Origin: Acidimicrobiaceae bacterium
Lineage (GTDB): Bacteria > Actinomycetota > Acidimicrobiia > Acidimicrobiales > Bog-793
DNA length: 64,000 nucleotides
Direction: 5' to 3'
Assembly: GCA_025464005.1 (NCBI GenBank)
Contig: JAODBO010000145.1
Location: 1-64,000, forward strand
A model generated the notes under the pieces. That model ran no database searches, was not told the origin of the DNA, and saw only the letters and a list, made by a program, of their open reading frames with translations. The translations under genes and the position numbers were made by a program. Positions 52,560 to 63,449 of the stretch are shown in pieces (position 1 is the first letter of the stretch; each line of letters starts with the position of its first letter).

Positions 52560-53675
52560 GTGAGCAATCCCCCGCTCCGTCGCCGCGTCAGCCCGGCCAT
52601 CCCGCCGGCGGCGCCGCGGAGAGTCACGATTCGGGAGGTCGCCGACCTCGCTCGCGTGTCGATCGGAACCGTTTCAAACGTGCTCAACAATCCGTTCCTG
52701 GTCGCGCCCGTCACGCGCGAGCGGGTCCTCGGGGCAATCGCCGAGACCGGATTCGTGCGCAGCACTGCTGCGCACCAGCTTCGCGGCGGGAAGAGCCGCT
52801 CTATCGGCGTCGTCATCCTCGACGTGGCGAACCCGTTCTTCACCGAGATGGTCCGCGGCGCAGAGCAGGCGTTGCGCGACGAGGGCTACGTCCTCGTGCT
52901 CTGCTCGACCGACGAGTCCGCTGAGCGCGAGCGCCACTACCTCAGGCTGCTCGAGGAGCAGCGGGTCGCAGGCGTGCTCATCACCCCGGCAGAACGCGAG
53001 CTCGATGCCCTGGTTGCGCTCGCAGGTCGCGGGATCCCGACTGTCCTGCTCGACCGCGAGGCGGGCGGGCACGCGCTCTGCTCGGTCACCGTGGACGACG
53101 TGCGCGGCGGCGAGCTCGCGGCCGCGCACCTGTTCGAGCTGGGTCACCGACGCATCGCCTTCGTCAACGGCCCGTCTTCGATCCGCCAGTGCGTCGATCG
53201 GCGGCGGGGCGCCCGCAGGGCAGCACGCCAGCTCGGCCTCGTGCCGGACGAGGCGGTGGTCGAGCTCACCGTCCCCGCGCTCACGATCGAGCACGGCGAG
53301 CAGGGCACCGAACGGCTCCTGCAGGTCACGCCGCGGTTGGACGCGGTGATGTGCGCGAACGACCTCCTCGCGCTCGGAGTGCTCCGCGGTCTGGCGACCG
53401 CCGGGATCAAGGTCCCCGACGAGATCGCCGTCGTCGGCTATGACGACGTCGCGTTCGCGTCGATGCTCTCGCCGGCGCTCACCTCGGTGCGCCAGCCGAA
53501 GTTCGAGCTCGGCGTCGCGGCTGCGGAGCTCCTTCTCGAGGAGTCCCGCAGCCACGCGCACGAGCACCGCGAGGTCCGCTACGAGCCGGAGCTCGTCGTG
53601 CGGGCCTCGAGCCAGGCGGCACCGCACCCGCGGACGGCCGCCGCCAGCAGCGCGCGTCGCCGCACCCAGTCCTGA
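52560..53675 (+). CDS. LacI-family transcriptional regulator (likely rhamnose regulator)
   Basis: VTIREVADLARVSIGTVSNVLNNPFLVAPVTRERVLGAI HTH; SIGVVILDVANPFFTEMVRGAEQAL; divergent from rha operon; GTG start. Confidence 0.92.
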   Translation: MSNPPLRRRVSPAIPPAAPRRVTIREVADLARVSIGTVSNVLNNPFLVAPVTRERVLGAIAETGFVRSTAAHQLRGGKSRSIGVVILDVANPFFTEMVRGAEQALRDEGYVLVLCSTDESAERERHYLRLLEEQRVAGVLITPAERELDALVALAGRGIPTVLLDREAGGHALCSVTVDDVRGGELAAAHLFELGHRRIAFVNGPSSIRQCVDRRRGARRAARQLGLVPDEAVVELTVPALTIEHGEQGTERLLQVTPRLDAVMCANDLLALGVLRGLATAGIKVPDEIAVVGYDDVAFASMLSPALTSVRQPKFELGVAAAELLLEESRSHAHEHREVRYEPELVVRASSQAAPHPRTAAASSARRRTQS

Positions 53676-53720
53676 GGCGGCCACCCATCTCGACTGGCTC
53701 GCAGACGACGCCCCCGTCCA

Positions 53721-53768
53721 CGTCCGATGGCGGAGGGCCGCCCGCGTCCGATGGCGGAGGCCCGCCCG
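53721..53768. repeat. Two tandem 24-bp copies (one mismatch)
   Basis: cgtccgatggcggagggccgcccg / cgtccgatggcggaggcccgcccg. Confidence 0.9.
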
Positions 53769-53772
53769 AGGA

Positions 53773-54798
53773 TCAGCCGCCCGAGACGTCCTCGATCCGC
53801 TGGCGGCCCGCCGTGATGAAGGGCATCATCTCGCGCAGCTGGGCGCCGATCTGCTCGATCTGGTGCTCCTGGCCCTTCTTGCGCAGCTCGTTGAAGCGCG
53901 GAAGGCCCGCGGCGTTCTCCTCGATCCACTCCTTGGCGAAGCGACCGTCCTGGATCTCGTCGAGGACCTTGCGCATCTCCGCGCGCACGCCCTCGGAGAT
54001 GATGCGCGGCCCACGGGTGAGGTCGCCGTACTCGGCGGTCGTCGAGATCGAGAAGCGCATGCCGGAGATGCCCTGCTCGTACATAAGGTCGACGATGAGC
54101 TTCAGCTCGTGCAGGCACTCGAAGTAGGCAGACTCTGGCTGGTAGCCGGCGGCGACCAGCGTCTCGAAGCCTGCGGTGACGAGCGCTGTGAGACCGCCGC
54201 AGAGCACCACCTGCTCGCCGAACAGGTCCGTCTCGGTCTCCTCGGTGAAGGTCGTCTCGAGCACGCCGGCGCGTGTCGCGCCGATCGCGTCGGCATATGC
54301 GAGCGCGAGCGCCATCGCCTTGCCCGACTCGTCGGCGGCCACGGCGATGAGCGCCGGGACGCCGCCGCCCTCGGTGTAGGTCCTGCGCACGAGGTGGCCG
54401 GGGCCCTTCGGAGCGACCATGGCGACGTCGATGCCCGGCGCGGGCGTGATCGTCTCGTAGCGGATGTTGAAGCCGTGCGCGAAGAAGACGGCATCGCCCT
54501 CGCCGAGGTGCGGCGCTATGTCCCGGTCGTAGACCGCAGCCTGGTCGGTGTCGGGGAGCAGGATCATGACGAGATCGGCCTCGGTCGCCGCCTCGGCGAT
54601 GGTGAGGACCCGGAGCCCTGCCGCCCGCGCCTTGGCCGCCGACGCGGAGCCCTCCCGCAGCCCTACCCGCACGTCGACTCCGGAGTCGAGCAGGTTGAGC
54701 GCGTGCGCGTGCCCCTGCGAGCCGTAGCCGATGACCGCGACCTTCCGCCCTTCGAGGAGGCCCTTGTCGGCGTCGTGTTCGTAGTAGAGCTTCGGCAT
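53773..54798 (-). CDS. ilvC: Ketol-acid reductoisomerase
   Basis: [74 protein letters not shown]. Confidence 0.97.
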   Translation of the reverse strand: MPKLYYEHDADKGLLEGRKVAVIGYGSQGHAHALNLLDSGVDVRVGLREGSASAAKARAAGLRVLTIAEAATEADLVMILLPDTDQAAVYDRDIAPHLGEGDAVFFAHGFNIRYETITPAPGIDVAMVAPKGPGHLVRRTYTEGGGVPALIAVAADESGKAMALALAYADAIGATRAGVLETTFTEETETDLFGEQVVLCGGLTALVTAGFETLVAAGYQPESAYFECLHELKLIVDLMYEQGISGMRFSISTTAEYGDLTRGPRIISEGVRAEMRKVLDEIQDGRFAKEWIEENAAGLPRFNELRKKGQEHQIEQIGAQLREMMPFITAGRQRIEDVSGG

Positions 54799-54924
54799 GA
54801 TCCTCGCTACCTCACTTCTCGTCGGGCATCTGCCGCACCGGCGGCTCGGCAGTCTTGTTGGTTGGCGACTTCGCCGCACGCGCGGAACACGTACAGGTCC
54901 GCAGTTCCGGAGACCCGATCGCCC

Positions 54925-55500
54925 TCACGCCTCGGGTCCCAGCTTAGGTAGGGCTATTCGCCCCGTGCGCTGAAGCTCGAGGATCCCGTAGGGGCGCAGC
55001 ACCTCCTCGAAGTCGTCGACCGCCTCGGGCGCCGAGGCGAGCCGGAGCGTCAACGCTTGCGCGCCGACGTCGACGACCTTCGCGCCGAAGACCTCGGCGA
55101 GCTGGATGACCTGCGCCCGGCCGACCGCGTCGGCGGCGACGGTCACGAGGAGCAGCTCGGCCTCACGGGCGTTCAACGGGTGGAGCTCGGTGATGCGGAC
55201 CACGTTCACGAGCTTGTCCAACTGGTCCACCACCTGTTGGAGCGGTGCCGACTCGACGTCGACGACGATCGAGATCCGCGAGAAGCGCGGGTCGTGCGTC
55301 GGGGCGACGGCGAGGGAGAAGATGTTGAAGCCGCGCCGGGCGAACAGCCCGGCAACGCGGACGAGGACACCGGCCTTGTTCTCGACGAGGAGGGTGACGA
55401 CGTGGTGGCGCAGACGCTTGCCGGCGCGTGCCTGAGTGCCGCCCGCGAGCGGCATCGGGACGACCTGGCCCGGCCCGCTCGGTGCGGAGCCGACGCTCAT
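54925..55500 (-). CDS. ilvN: Acetolactate synthase small subunit
   Basis: [49 protein letters not shown]; start overlaps ilvB stop (ATGA). Confidence 0.95.
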   Translation of the reverse strand: MSVGSAPSGPGQVVPMPLAGGTQARAGKRLRHHVVTLLVENKAGVLVRVAGLFARRGFNIFSLAVAPTHDPRFSRISIVVDVESAPLQQVVDQLDKLVNVVRITELHPLNAREAELLLVTVAADAVGRAQVIQLAEVFGAKVVDVGAQALTLRLASAPEAVDDFEEVLRPYGILELQRTGRIALPKLGPEA

Positions 55501-57251
55501 CTCGCGAGTCCCTGCTGGCTCGGGTGGACGACGATGTCGTCGTTGGACGATCCCGAGGCGACCATCGGGTAGACCTGCTCCATCGAGTCCGTACGGAAGT
55601 CGATCACGACCGGACGGTCGTCGACCTCGTTGGCCTTCTCGATCGCCGGCAGCACCTCCTCGGGCGAGGTCACCCGCAGCCCGACGCAGCCCATCGCCTC
55701 CGCCCAGAGCACGTAGTCCGGGAGGTCCGGTGAGAGGTAGACCTCGGAGTACCTCTCCTCGTAGAACATGTGCTGCCACTGGCGGACCATGCCGAGGTAG
55801 GCGTTGTTCAAGATCGCGATCTTGATCGGTATCCGCTCGGAAGATGCGGTGACGAGCTCCTGGGCCGTCATCTGGAAGCAGCCGTCGCCGTCGACGGCCC
55901 AGACCATCCGGTCGGGGCGCCCGACCTTGGCCCCGAGGGCGGCGGGGACCGCGAAGCCCATCGTGCCGAGACCTCCGGAGTTGACCCACGTGCGGGGATG
56001 GTCAAACTGCCAGTACTGCGCGGCCCACATCTGGTGCTGTCCGACGCCCGACACGAGGATCGTGTCGGGCGGTGTGGCGTCCCGCAAGGTCTCGAGCACG
56101 TACTGCGGCTTCAGAGGTGGCGAGCCGTCGAGGGCGCCCGGCGGGGGGGCGGCGTCATACGCGAGCGGGAACCGCTCGCGCCAGGTGTCGAGGAGCCCGA
56201 TCCAGGGCGCCAGCCGTGCCGGGTCGAGGGATCCCGCCCGCTCTCCCGCGCGACGGCGCAACGCTCCGATGAGCGCCTCGATCGCCAACCGGCAGTCGGC
56301 CACGACGCCGACGTCGGGACGGCGCACCTTGCCGATCTCCGCCCGGTCGATGTCGACGTGCACCACCTTGGCTCGCGGAGCGAAGGCGTCGACCTTTCCA
56401 GTCACCCGGTCGTCGAAACGGCTGCCGAGAGCGACGAGCAAGTCCGCCTGCTGCATCGCGGTCACGGCGGTGTAATTGCCGTGCATGCCGGGCATGCCGA
56501 GACAGCGCGGGTGCCGGTCGGGGAAGGCGCCGCGCGCCATGAGCGTCGTCACGACCGGGATGCCGGTCAGCTCGGCGAGCTCGAGCAGGGCCGCCGATGC
56601 GTTCGCCTTCAGCACGCCGCCCCCCACGTAGAGCACCGGCCTCTCAGCGGCGAGCATCAGCTCCGCCGCTGCCTCGATCGCCGCCGCATCCGGCTCGCCC
56701 ACCGGCTTGTAACCGGGTAGGTCCATCGGCCCCGGTGGGCTCCACGTGGCGGTGGCGTTCGCCACGTCCTTGGGGAAGTCGATGAGGACGGGGCCAGGAC
56801 GTCCGGTCGTGGCGACGTGGAAGGCCTCGGCGACGACCCGCGGGATGTCCTCGGCATCGGTGACGAGCCAGTTGTGCTTGGTGACACCGGCGGTGATGCC
56901 GGTGATGTCCACCTCCTGGAACGCGTCCGTGCCGATCGCGTTCGTGGCCACCTGGCCGGTGATCACGACGAGGGGCGTCGAGTCCATGTAGGCGTTCGCC
57001 AACGGCGTCACGACATTGGTCGCCCCGGGGCCGCTCGTCACGATCGCCACGCCCGGGCGACCGGTCACCTGCGCATAGCCCTCGGCGGCATGGCCCGCGC
57101 CCTGTTCGTGGCGGACGAGGATATGGCGGATCGACGAGTCGATGATCGGGTCGTAGACCGGCAGGATCGCCCCCCCGGGCAGGCCGAACACGACCTCGAC
57201 CCCTTCGGTCTCCAGGCTCTTGATGAGCGACTGTGCTCCTGTGAGCTCCAT
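55497..57251 (-). CDS. ilvB: Acetolactate synthase large subunit
   Basis: [79 protein letters not shown]. Confidence 0.97.
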   Translation of the reverse strand: MELTGAQSLIKSLETEGVEVVFGLPGGAILPVYDPIIDSSIRHILVRHEQGAGHAAEGYAQVTGRPGVAIVTSGPGATNVVTPLANAYMDSTPLVVITGQVATNAIGTDAFQEVDITGITAGVTKHNWLVTDAEDIPRVVAEAFHVATTGRPGPVLIDFPKDVANATATWSPPGPMDLPGYKPVGEPDAAAIEAAAELMLAAERPVLYVGGGVLKANASAALLELAELTGIPVVTTLMARGAFPDRHPRCLGMPGMHGNYTAVTAMQQADLLVALGSRFDDRVTGKVDAFAPRAKVVHVDIDRAEIGKVRRPDVGVVADCRLAIEALIGALRRRAGERAGSLDPARLAPWIGLLDTWRERFPLAYDAAPPPGALDGSPPLKPQYVLETLRDATPPDTILVSGVGQHQMWAAQYWQFDHPRTWVNSGGLGTMGFAVPAALGAKVGRPDRMVWAVDGDGCFQMTAQELVTASSERIPIKIAILNNAYLGMVRQWQHMFYEERYSEVYLSPDLPDYVLWAEAMGCVGLRVTSPEEVLPAIEKANEVDDRPVVIDFRTDSMEQVYPMVASGSSNDDIVVHPSQQGLAR

Positions 57252-57349
57252 CGTTGTCCCTCGGTCTTTCTTCGTGTCGGCCGATCCCTCGGCTCACCGG
57301 CTGGCAGCTCCACATGCCGGGCACCAGCGCCGCCCTTCTCGCGCCCGGA

Positions 57350-57379
57350 AACGAAACGACCTCCCTTGCGGGAGGCCGT
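57350..57379 (-). terminator. Intrinsic terminator of the ilvB leader (attenuator)
   Basis: Minus-strand RNA ACGGCCUCCC-GCAA-GGGAGGUCGU followed by UUCGUUU. Confidence 0.75.
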
Positions 57380-57414
57380 TAGCGCACGGGCGACGAAGTG
57401 GTCGTCGTGCGCTA
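57380..57414 (-). promoter_or_regulatory. Hairpin spanning the leader stop codon in the ilvB leader
   Basis: tagcgcacg...cgtgcgcta, 9-bp perfect outer stem whose arm contains the leader TAG; 0 nt spacing to the terminator. Confidence 0.75.
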
Positions 57415-57447
57415 CGTGAGAATTACTACGAGGTTTCTGGTCGCCAC
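57412..57447 (-). CDS. Leader peptide (M)ATRNLVVILT (Leu/Val/Ile-rich) upstream of ilvBN
   Basis: GTG GCG ACC AGA AAC CTC GTA GTA ATT CTC ACG TAG. Confidence 0.82.
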   Translation of the reverse strand: MATRNLVVILT

Positions 57448-57690
57448 AAAGCGATCCTGCCAGATCGGCGGTCGCTCGGCAAGTCAGAGAACCGCTCAGC
57501 GAGCCGAACGCGCCGATGGGCGTGGGCGCCTGTGCGCAGGGCATCGATCTGTCCGAGCGCGCCGTCGAGGACGTACAGGACGTTGCCGTCACTGCCGAGC
57601 GCCTCGTCGAACGGCTTCGTGGTGCCTGGCGTGCCGACCGTCGTGTTGCCGAGGAAGGCGAGGTATCCGTCGCGCAGCACCGAAGGCGGC
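57426..57690 (-). pseudogene. C-terminal fragment of a lactonase/beta-propeller-like protein
   Basis: VLRDGYLAFLGNTTVGTPGTTKPFDEALGSDGNVLYVLDGALGQIDALR..RLAERFSDLPS resembles the last blades of lactonase-family propellers; no N-terminal part present. Confidence 0.5.
57454..57482 (-). promoter_or_regulatory. Predicted sigma70-type promoter for ilvB leader (TTGCCG-N17-CAGGAT)
   Basis: -35 at 57477-57482, -10 at 57454-57459, GTG 6 nt after the -10. Confidence 0.68.
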
Positions 57691-57813
57691 GAGCGCGGCG
57701 TGGCCGTCGTTCGCCGTCTCGACCTCGAAGCCCTCGCGTCGTAGGTAGCGCTCCAGCACGTCGCGCACCATCGGCTCGTCGTCGACCAGGAGAACTCGCC
57801 CGGCGCCGCTCAC
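57690..57813 (-). pseudogene. N-terminal fragment of a response-regulator receiver domain
   Basis: GRVLLVDDEPMVRDVLERYLRREGFEVETANDGHAALAAFGA then loss of homology before the phospho-acceptor Asp region. Confidence 0.65.
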
Positions 57814-57871
57814 CTGGTCATCGTGGCGCGCCGATGTTGCCGATTGCTTGCCGAGGCGAAGCTGAGCCGCC

Positions 57872-59581
57872 CTATGCCTCGGTGATCGCGCCGCGCTCCG
57901 CTCCCGTGACGAGGCGCGCGTACTTGGCGAGCACGCCGGTCGTGTAGCGAGGTGGCGCGGGCTTCCACTGCGCGCGACGTCGTTCGAGCTCCGCGGCGTC
58001 TACGGCCAGCTCGATCGCACCGGTGTCCGCGTCGACGAGAATGCGATCGCCGTCGGCGACGAGGGCTATCGGCCCGCCGATCGCCGCTTCCGGGGCGACG
58101 TGACCGATGCAGAAGCCGCGTGTGCCGCCCGAGAAGCGGCCGTCGGTGACGAGCGCGCAGTCACCACCGCGACCGGCACCGGTGAGCGCTCCGGTCACGG
58201 CGAGCATCTCGCGCATGCCCGGGCCTCCCTTCGGCCCCTCGTAACGGATCACGAGCACCGTGCCCGGCTGGATCTCCCCGGCGAGGATGGCGTCCATCGC
58301 CCCGTCCTCGCCGTCGAAGACGCGCGCCGGCCCTTCGAAACGAGCGACGTCGCTCCCGGCGATCTTGACGACGGCGCCGAGAGGGGCGAGCGATCCGCGC
58401 AGCACCGCAGTGCCACCACGGACGTGGATCGGCTCGTCGAGGCGATGCACGACCACACCGTCGGGCGCCGGCGGGTCGAGCAGCGCGAGGTTCTCGGCCA
58501 CCGTCCGGCCGGTGACCGTCAGGCAGTCGCCGTGCAGCAGGCCGGCGTCGAGCAGCTGGCGCATGACGACCGGGACCCCACCGATGCGGTCCAAGTCCGT
58601 CATGTGGTACTTGCCATGGGGCTTCATATCGGCGAGATGTGGCACGCGCCTGCCAACCCGGTCGAAGTCGTCGATCGACAGCTCGACCCGGGCTTCGCTG
58701 GCGATGGCGAGCAGGTGCAACACGGCGTTCGTCGAGCCGCCGAGCGCCATGGAGACCGAGATGGCGTTCTCGAAGGCCTCCTTGGTCATGATCTGACGCG
58801 GGCGGATGCCGAGCTCCAGGAGGTTGAGCACCGCGCGGCCGGAGTCGAAGGCGACGTCGTCGCGGCGGCGGTCCACGGCGGGAGCGCTAGCTCCCGCAGG
58901 CAGCGCCATGCCGATCGCCTCGGCGATCGAAGCCATCGTGTTGGCGGTGAACATGCCGGCGCACGATCCCTCGGTCGGGCACGCGTTGCGTTCGATCTGG
59001 AGCAACGAGTCGTCGTCGAGACTGCCGGCGGCGTTCGCCCCGATCGCCTCGAACACGCTCACGATGTCGAGCGTCTGGTCACGCCAGTGCCCGGGCAGGA
59101 TCGAGCCGCCGTAGACGAACACCATCGGCAGGTCGAGCCGTGCGGCCGCCATGAGCATCCCCGGCAGGGACTTGTCACAGCCGGCCAGTCCGACGAACGC
59201 GTCGAACCGCTCGGCGTGCATCACGGTCTCGACCGAGTCCGCGATCACCTCCCGGCTCACGAGCGACGCGCGCATGCCCTCGTGTCCCATCGAGATCCCG
59301 TCCGAGACCGAGATGGAGACGAACTCGAACGGCACGCCGCCGGCCACGCGCACGCCTTCCTTGGCGCTCGCGGCGAGGCGCTTCAGCGGGAGGTTGCACG
59401 GCGTGACCTCGTTCCACGTCGAGGCCACGCCGACCTGCGGCTTGGCAAAGTCCTCGTCGCGAAGCCCGACGGCCCGGAGCATCGCTCGCGCTGCGGCTCG
59501 TCGCGGTCCTTCGGTGACGTCCTGGCTGTGGATCTTCAGCGAGCGCGTCTGCGCGCCAGCGGGGAGGTCGTCTGTCGGCAT
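57872..59581 (-). CDS. ilvD: Dihydroxy-acid dehydratase
   Basis: [87 protein letters not shown]. Confidence 0.97.
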   Translation of the reverse strand: MPTDDLPAGAQTRSLKIHSQDVTEGPRRAAARAMLRAVGLRDEDFAKPQVGVASTWNEVTPCNLPLKRLAASAKEGVRVAGGVPFEFVSISVSDGISMGHEGMRASLVSREVIADSVETVMHAERFDAFVGLAGCDKSLPGMLMAAARLDLPMVFVYGGSILPGHWRDQTLDIVSVFEAIGANAAGSLDDDSLLQIERNACPTEGSCAGMFTANTMASIAEAIGMALPAGASAPAVDRRRDDVAFDSGRAVLNLLELGIRPRQIMTKEAFENAISVSMALGGSTNAVLHLLAIASEARVELSIDDFDRVGRRVPHLADMKPHGKYHMTDLDRIGGVPVVMRQLLDAGLLHGDCLTVTGRTVAENLALLDPPAPDGVVVHRLDEPIHVRGGTAVLRGSLAPLGAVVKIAGSDVARFEGPARVFDGEDGAMDAILAGEIQPGTVLVIRYEGPKGGPGMREMLAVTGALTGAGRGGDCALVTDGRFSGGTRGFCIGHVAPEAAIGGPIALVADGDRILVDADTGAIELAVDAAELERRRAQWKPAPPRYTTGVLAKYARLVTGAERGAITEA

Positions 59582-59679
59582 GGCCTCAACATTACGCAGC
59601 TAAAGGGGGCCAGGTGGTCGGGGATCCCCGGCACGCTAGAAGACGAGGTCGCTCTGGCGAGGACGCTTGTTAGGACCGC

Positions 59680-61152
59680 TCAGCCGCGGCGCTCGGCGAG
59701 GGCCGCGGCGACGGCCTTGCCGTTCGCACGTCCCTTCGTGGCCTTCATAACCTGGCCCACGAGGAGCTGCGCGACCTTCTCGTCGCCCCCGACGTAACGC
59801 TCCCACGCGCCGCGGTTCGCGGCGATCACCTCGTCGAGCACCCCGGAGAGCGCGTCCTCGGAGAGCGCCTCGTACCCGAGCCGGCGGGCTACCTCCTCCG
59901 GCTCTCCGCCGTGCTCGAGCAGCTCCGCGAGGACGGTCTTGGCCTGGGTGGCCGAGAGCTTGCCGGTCGACTCGAGGCCGAGCAGGTCGGCGAAGACCGA
60001 GGCGTCGAGCTCCCGCGCCCGCTCGGGCGACTGGGCCGCCTCGTTCGCCGAGCGCGCCAGCGCGAGGCGTGCATCGGCTCCGAGGCCGACCGCCGCCACG
60101 ACGAGGTCGTCCAGTCCGAGGTCCACGACGGTCGCGATCTGGTCGGTCACGCTCGTGGCGGCCGGCTGACCGTCCGCCGCGGCGACGAGCGCGGCGAGCC
60201 GCTTTCGTCGAGCTGCAGGCATCAGCGCGAGTCCGGCGGTCGCCTCGGCGATGAAGTCCTCGTCGGGCACGAGCGGCACCAGGTCGGGCTCGGGGAAGTA
60301 GCGGTAGTCGTACGCCTCTTCCTTCGAGCGCATCGAGGAGGTCCTGCCTTCGGCCTCGTTCCAGTGCCGCGTCTCCTGGACGACCCTGCCTCCGGACTCG
60401 AGGAGCGCGACCTGGCGATCGGCCTCGTGCTCGATCGCACGACCGAGCGAGCGGAGCGAGTTCAGGTTCTTCACCTCGCAGCGCGTGCCGAACTCCTGCG
60501 AGCCCATAGGGCGCACCGAGACGTTGGCGTCGACGCGCAGCGAGCCTTCCTCCATCCTTCCGTCCGACGCGCCCGAGGCGACGAGGATGGATCGCAGCTC
60601 GGCCACGTACGCGCGCGCCTCGTCCGCCCCGCGCAGGTCCGGCCGGGAGACGATCTCGACGAGCGGGACGCCGGCCCGGTTGTAGTCCACGAGCGAGTGG
60701 TCCGCGTCGTGGATCCGACCTCCGCCGCCGACGTGGGTCGTCTTTCCGGTGTCCTCCTCGATGTGCGCGCGCTCGATGCCGATGCGCCGCTCGGAAGCCA
60801 GCTCGAGGTAGCCGCCCACGTTTATCGGCTCGTCGTACTGGCTTATCTGGTAGTCCTTCGGCATGTCCGGATAGAAGTAGTTCTTCCGGTGAAAGGTCGA
60901 CGGCCGGATCTCGCAATGCAGCGCACGCCCGATCCGCATGGCGAGCTCGACCGCACGTCGGTTGAGGACCGGAAGTGACCCGGGCAGCCCGAGGCACACC
61001 GGGCAGACCTGAGTGTTCGCCTCGGCACCGAAGCGGTTGGCGCACCCGCAGAAGAGCTTGGTCACGGTTGCCAGCTCGCAGTGGACTTCCAGCCCGACGA
61101 CGATCTCCCAGTCGAGCCTCGAGGAGGTCCGCGGCGCGGCGTCGGTGCTCAT
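59680..61152 (-). CDS. gatB: Asp-tRNA(Asn)/Glu-tRNA(Gln) amidotransferase subunit B
   Basis: [71 protein letters not shown]. Confidence 0.97.
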   Translation of the reverse strand: MSTDAAPRTSSRLDWEIVVGLEVHCELATVTKLFCGCANRFGAEANTQVCPVCLGLPGSLPVLNRRAVELAMRIGRALHCEIRPSTFHRKNYFYPDMPKDYQISQYDEPINVGGYLELASERRIGIERAHIEEDTGKTTHVGGGGRIHDADHSLVDYNRAGVPLVEIVSRPDLRGADEARAYVAELRSILVASGASDGRMEEGSLRVDANVSVRPMGSQEFGTRCEVKNLNSLRSLGRAIEHEADRQVALLESGGRVVQETRHWNEAEGRTSSMRSKEEAYDYRYFPEPDLVPLVPDEDFIAEATAGLALMPAARRKRLAALVAAADGQPAATSVTDQIATVVDLGLDDLVVAAVGLGADARLALARSANEAAQSPERARELDASVFADLLGLESTGKLSATQAKTVLAELLEHGGEPEEVARRLGYEALSEDALSGVLDEVIAANRGAWERYVGGDEKVAQLLVGQVMKATKGRANGKAVAAALAERRG

Positions 61153-62630
61153 CGCGCTCCCCCTGTCACGGGAGCGCGTGCCTCGGGTGCCGCGCCCGCC
61201 TCCAGCACGGCCGCCGCGCGGAACATCTCGCGCTCGCCGAGCGCCGGCGCGAGCACCTGGACCCCGACCGGCAGCCCGGAATCACCGAGCGCGAACGGCA
61301 CGCTCATCGCGGGGTGCCCCGCCAGGTTCGACGGGATCGTATAGAGGTCCGCCAGGTACATCTCGAGCGGATCCGCGGTCTTTGCCCCGATCGGGAACGC
61401 GACGGAGGGCGTCGTCGGGGCGAGCAACACGTCGAACTGCCCGTACGCGCGTGCGAAGGCCCTCGCCACGAGGGTGCGCACCCGCTGGGCCTGGCCGTAA
61501 TACGCGTCGTAGTAGCCGGCCGAGAGCACGTAGGTCCCGAGCATGATCCGGCGCTTGACCTCGGGCCCGAAGCCGGCGGCACGAGTCCGCGCGTTCATCG
61601 CCTCGACGTCGGGCCCGTCGACTCGAAGCCCGAAGCGCACGCCGTCGTAGCGGGCGAGGTTCGACGAAGCCTCCGCCGGTGCGATGAGGTAGTAGGCCGA
61701 CAGGCCGTGCAGGAGCTCGGGAATCGCCACGTCCTCTACCTTGGCTCCCGCGGCGGCCAGCACCTCGGCCGCGGCGCGCACGGCGCCCGCACAGTCGAGC
61801 GAGGCGTCGTCCAAGAAGTCGGCGATGACGCCGACGCGCAGCCCCTCGACGCCGTCGTCGAGGACCTCGGAGCATCGAGGGGCCGAGAGCGCGAGCGACG
61901 TCGAGTCCATCGCGTCGTGGCCGCCGATCACCTCGAGCAGTGCCGCAGCGTCGCCGACCGTCGTCGCGAACGGCCCGATCTGGTCGAGCGAGCTCGCGAA
62001 GGCGACGAGCCCGTAGCGGGACACGACGCCATAGGTCGGCTTCACGCCGACGACGCCGCACAGCGCCGCCGGCTGGCGGATGGACCCGCCCGTGTCCGAG
62101 CCGAGCGCGAGCGGCACGAAGCCGGCAGCGACGGCCGCTGCGCTTCCGCCCGACGACCCACCCGGCACCCGGCCGAGATCCCACGGGTTTCGCGTCGGGC
62201 CGAACGCGGAGCTCTCGGTGGACGAGCCCATGGCGAACTCGTCGAGGTTGGTCTTGCCGACCGACACCGCTCCCGCGGCGGCGAGGCGGCCCACGACGGT
62301 CGCGTCGTAGGGCGGCTTCCAGCCCTCGAGGATCCGAGAGGAGCACGTCGTCGGCACGTCGCGCGTGCACAGGTTGTCCTTGAGCGCCACGGGGACTCCG
62401 GCGAGTGGCCCCGGATCCTCGCCCGCTGCCACCTTGCGGTCGATCTCGGCCGCCGCCGATCGCGCACGATCGGCGGTGACGAGGTTGAAACAGTGCAGCT
62501 CGCCATCGCGGCGCTCGATCTCGCCGAGCGCGCTCTCGAGGACCTCGACGGCGCTCAGCTCCCCGGCGCGCACTCGCGCCGCGAGCGCGCGAGCGCTCGC
62601 GACCGGCGCCACGTCCGCCGAGCCGCTCAC
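61149..62630 (-). CDS. gatA: Asp-tRNA(Asn)/Glu-tRNA(Gln) amidotransferase subunit A
   Basis: [73 protein letters not shown] start overlapping gatC stop. Confidence 0.97.
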   Translation of the reverse strand: MSGSADVAPVASARALAARVRAGELSAVEVLESALGEIERRDGELHCFNLVTADRARSAAAEIDRKVAAGEDPGPLAGVPVALKDNLCTRDVPTTCSSRILEGWKPPYDATVVGRLAAAGAVSVGKTNLDEFAMGSSTESSAFGPTRNPWDLGRVPGGSSGGSAAAVAAGFVPLALGSDTGGSIRQPAALCGVVGVKPTYGVVSRYGLVAFASSLDQIGPFATTVGDAAALLEVIGGHDAMDSTSLALSAPRCSEVLDDGVEGLRVGVIADFLDDASLDCAGAVRAAAEVLAAAGAKVEDVAIPELLHGLSAYYLIAPAEASSNLARYDGVRFGLRVDGPDVEAMNARTRAAGFGPEVKRRIMLGTYVLSAGYYDAYYGQAQRVRTLVARAFARAYGQFDVLLAPTTPSVAFPIGAKTADPLEMYLADLYTIPSNLAGHPAMSVPFALGDSGLPVGVQVLAPALGEREMFRAAAVLEAGAAPEARAPVTGGAR

Positions 62631-62929
62631 AGCGCCTCTCCGAGGATCCTCGGCACCTTGAACCTGCCGTCCTCGGCGTCGGGCGCGGCGGCGAGCACGT
62701 CCTCGCGAGCAAGGCACGGCCGCAACTCATCGGCTCGCAGCACGTTGCGCAGGTCGAGCGCGTGCGAGGTCGGCGGCACGTCCGTGGTGTCCAGACGCCG
62801 CACCACCTCGACGTGCTCGAGGATCGTGGACAGCTGGCCGGCAAAGCGCTCGGACTCCTCGGGGCTCAGCTCGAGGCGCGCGAGCCGGGCTACGTGGGCC
62901 ACTTGTTCGGCCGACAGCTCCCCTGCCAT
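62627..62929 (-). CDS. gatC: Asp-tRNA(Asn)/Glu-tRNA(Gln) amidotransferase subunit C
   Basis: [54 protein letters not shown]. Confidence 0.95.
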   Translation of the reverse strand: MAGELSAEQVAHVARLARLELSPEESERFAGQLSTILEHVEVVRRLDTTDVPPTSHALDLRNVLRADELRPCLAREDVLAAAPDAEDGRFKVPRILGEAL

Positions 62930-63038
62930 GTCAGGCGGCCATGGGCTCAGGGGAGCGGACGATCATGGCCGTATGCTACCCAGGGCGGCGGGACACCTCG
63001 CCCAGCACGACAGCGCCGCTGGCGCAAGGAGCCGACCG

Positions 63039-63446
63039 ATGTCGAAGCACGCCTTCTTGAGCCCGGAATGGATCGATGCCGCACGTGCCGTCCAGCAGGA
63101 GCACGACGGCGCCGCAGCCGACCCGGCGTCCACCGTCCGGATGAACCTCGTCGTCGAGGAGGTGCCCTTCGGCGAACCGACGCTCGAGGCGCACCTCGAC
63201 ACCTCGAGAGGGACGATCGATCTCGATCTCGGCCACCTCGACAAGGCGGACGTCAAGGTCAGCCTCGACTACCCGACGGCCAAGGCGATCCTCATCGACG
63301 GGGACGGGCAGGTAGCGATGCAGGCCTTCATGGCGGGCAGAATCCGGGTCGAAGGCGACATGGCCAAGCTCCTGACGTTCCAGGCGACGCCCGCGAGCGG
63401 CGAGGCGCTGGCCGCGGCCGAGCGGATCCGCTCGATCACCGCGTAG
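63039..63446 (+). CDS. SCP2 sterol-binding domain protein
   Basis: VSLDYPTAKAILIDGDGQVAMQAFMAGRIRVEGDMAKLLTFQ. Confidence 0.82.
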   Translation: MSKHAFLSPEWIDAARAVQQEHDGAAADPASTVRMNLVVEEVPFGEPTLEAHLDTSRGTIDLDLGHLDKADVKVSLDYPTAKAILIDGDGQVAMQAFMAGRIRVEGDMAKLLTFQATPASGEALAAAERIRSITA

Positions 63447-63449
63447 CTC

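Noticed and set aside
60975-63446. 823-aa plus-strand ORF
   Set aside because: Antisense to gatB/gatA/gatC for most of its length; only the last 136 aa (from ATG 63039, SCP2 domain) are credible.
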